28,131 nucleotides of DNA from Pseudoneurospora amorphoporcata (lineage: Eukaryota; Ascomycota; Sordariomycetes; Sordariales; Sordariaceae): contig MU859361.1 in the NCBI GenBank assembly GCA_033297205.1, positions 1-28,131 of the forward strand. The letters run 5' to 3'. The position numbers and the translations under genes are program-made. Shown here piece after piece: positions 26,965 to 28,131 of the stretch. Within the stretch, counting starts at the first letter, position 1; every line of letters begins with the position of its first letter. Below the pieces are notes generated by a model. That model did no database searches, was not told the origin of the DNA, and was given only the letters and a program-made list of their open reading frames with translations.

Positions 26965-28036
26965 AAATATTGAAGACGATAGATTATAGGTAAGAAAGAA
27001 GCCTCTAATCGACCCCGGTTATTTTGACGATTCCTTCAGTAATATATTAGATATTGAAGAGGAAGGAGAGTGCTACGTTAACGTAATAACTAATATAGGG
27101 GAGCCCTTAGTAATTTATACCCTTGAAAGAGAAGGAGAATATGACGAAGGGGACGAAAGCATCCATACGGATGACCTACTAGTAAGGTTATATATTACCT
27201 CCGTATAGATAGTAGAGATTACCGTGGCTATTAAATATAGCTCGCGCTAGCCAAAGCACTTGAAGAAGGTTATACGCATACCCTTCGCTAAATGCTACCT
27301 TGTTAACGACAGAGCGATATTTCGGGATAGAGTTATAGTGCCTCTAGATGACGAGAGAACCTAGCTGGAACTCATCTACTGTACGCACGCTTTAGTACTA
27401 GGAGGCTACCTAGGGAGGGATAAGATATTGAATATAATAAACTGTTTATACTAGTGGCTAGGGCTGACCACGGCGGTTAATACGTATTGTAAAGGATGCT
27501 TATCTTGCTCTAAGACTAAGCTATTAAGGCACGCCCCAGCTGGTTTCCTAAAACTACTGCTTCTGCTAAACGCCCTATGGCGTGACATTTTAGTACATTA
27601 TACCTTTACTTAAGTTAATGAGAAGGGGTAAGGGTCTAGCCTACTAGTATATCGCCGTCGTAGTAGATCAGCTGACGAAGATGAGGCACTTTATACCTTG
27701 CGAGGGCTTAACGATAGAAGAGTTAGTTAAGAAGTTTATTGATAGGATTTATACCCTCTATAGCCTGCTAGATATTATCATTTCTGACAGGGGTGTCCAG
27801 TTCGTTTCCACCTTCTGGAGGCAGCTGTCGGATCGGTTGGGCGTTAAGTTTAAGCTGTCATTACTATACTATAAGGAAACCAACGGCTAGACAGAGAGGA
27901 TTAATGCTGAGATGGAGCAGTATTTGAGGATATTCGTTAATTGGGCTTAGGACGATTGGGTGGACTGGCTGGCGCTAGCTGAGTTCTAGGGCAATAATCT
28001 ATAGTTATTGATAACGGGGATGTCTCTCTTCTTTGT
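26965..28036 (+). pseudogene. G3 integrase, interrupted
   Basis: Acidic spacer (26965-27200), then the zinc-binding domain with intact Cys pair (YCKGCLSCSKTK near 27487) and APAGFLKLL. The first catalytic Asp is replaced by His (ILVHYTFT near 27585; G1 has ILVDYVTP). A one-base frame change lies between about 27610 and 27645. The core continues at 27681-27890 with SDRGVQF (Asp) and NAEMEQYLRIF (Glu near 27910). At 28036 the reading SLFFV is cut by an LTR; in G1 it continues as NYGF. Confidence 0.9.
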
Positions 28037-28131
28037 TGTTAACGTGTGGCTAGTACTGTGCCTTGTAACTGCCCTATACTACTCAGTAGTATAGTAGGCT
28101 GGTCACTGGGGAACTTAGTCTCCACAGAATG
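28037..28131. repeat. Start of a further family-C LTR, opposite orientation to A and B
   Basis: TGTTAACGTGTGGCTAG onward is the reverse complement of the right end of LTR B (18953 downward), continuing for all 95 bases to the window edge, including TGCCTTGTAACTGCC and AGTATAGTAGGCT. The preceding five bases TTTGT should recur at its other end. Confidence 0.85.

Larger units (their letters stand above)
21155..28131 (+). mobile_element. Ty3/Gypsy chromovirus copy 3 (G3), 3' end outside the window
   Basis: 5' LTR (21155-21592) followed by gag, protease, linker, RT, RNase H and integrase in Gypsy order. Gag is interrupted by a solo family-D LTR (22867-23433) and integrase by a family-C LTR starting at 28037. 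The 5 bases before the LTR are CTTAG; the matching copy and the 3' LTR should lie to the right. Zinc-binding CKGCLSC in integrase and DSG in protease are kept, but the RT YxDD box is mutated. Confidence 0.9.

Noticed and set aside
650..28036. Alternative genetic code with TAG (and TAA) read as Gln
   Set aside because: Many TAG codons replace Trp (KWKG, GYEW, PW, MRW positions) as well as Gln, CAG and CAA are still used, and Cys/His-to-Tyr and Asp-to-Asn changes occur in the same CpA/TpG context. RIP explains all of these; a code change explains only part.

Overview
The window is a nest of decayed long-terminal-repeat (LTR) retrotransposons from what is most likely a filamentous ascomycete (Pezizomycotina). 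I see no host gene, rRNA, tRNA or CRISPR array. The organism is inferred from two things: Ty3/Gypsy chromoviruses with C-terminal chromodomains, and damage typical of repeat-induced point mutation (RIP). C-to-T changes at CpA, or G-to-A at TpG on the other strand, turn Gln and Trp codons into TAG or TAA, Cys and His into Tyr, and catalytic Asp into Asn. CpG looks untouched and TGA stops are rare. If in-frame TAG/TAA are read as former Gln/Trp, long polyproteins reappear. All coding remnants I could assign lie on the + strand.

Layout, left to right. (1) 1-561: part of an LTR of family D, then the TATA/R/U5 part of a G3-type LTR. (2) 562-7190: chromovirus copy G1 (gag, protease, RT, RNase H, integrase, chromodomain, 3' LTR). 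(3) 7191-7435: a protease fragment of a Ty1/Copia element. (4) 7436-14864: a complete chromovirus copy G2 with two LTRs of about 240 bp and a 5-bp target duplication (ATAGA/ATGGA), inserted in the Copia element. (5) 14870-19430: the Copia element resumes (pre-integrase, integrase, linker, start of RT). It is cut by a 218-bp insertion (duplication TCTAT/TCCAT) and by two solo LTRs of family C (duplications AATTA and AAGAT); the first of these carries a nested solo G3 LTR. (6) 19431-21008: a short element with two LTRs whose only coding sequence is the N-terminal half of a chromovirus Gag. (7) 21155-28131: a third chromovirus, G3, starting with its own 438-bp LTR. Its gag holds a 567-bp solo family-D LTR (duplication GGTGG), and its integrase is cut at 28037 by another family-C LTR that runs off the window.

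The insertion order can be partly read. The Copia element is the oldest layer. G1, G2, the 218-bp insertion and solo LTRs A and B landed in it. A G3-type LTR landed inside LTR A. Family D landed in G3 gag and abuts a G3-type LTR at the left end. Family C also landed in G3 integrase. None of the autonomous copies looks functional, and each lost a different catalytic residue. The least ordinary items are the gag-only element, a 17-bp palindrome-containing array in the G3 LTR promoter that differs in copy number between two LTRs, the 218-bp insertion, and a coding-like stretch inside the family-D LTR. I found no defence system or other non-transposon system.
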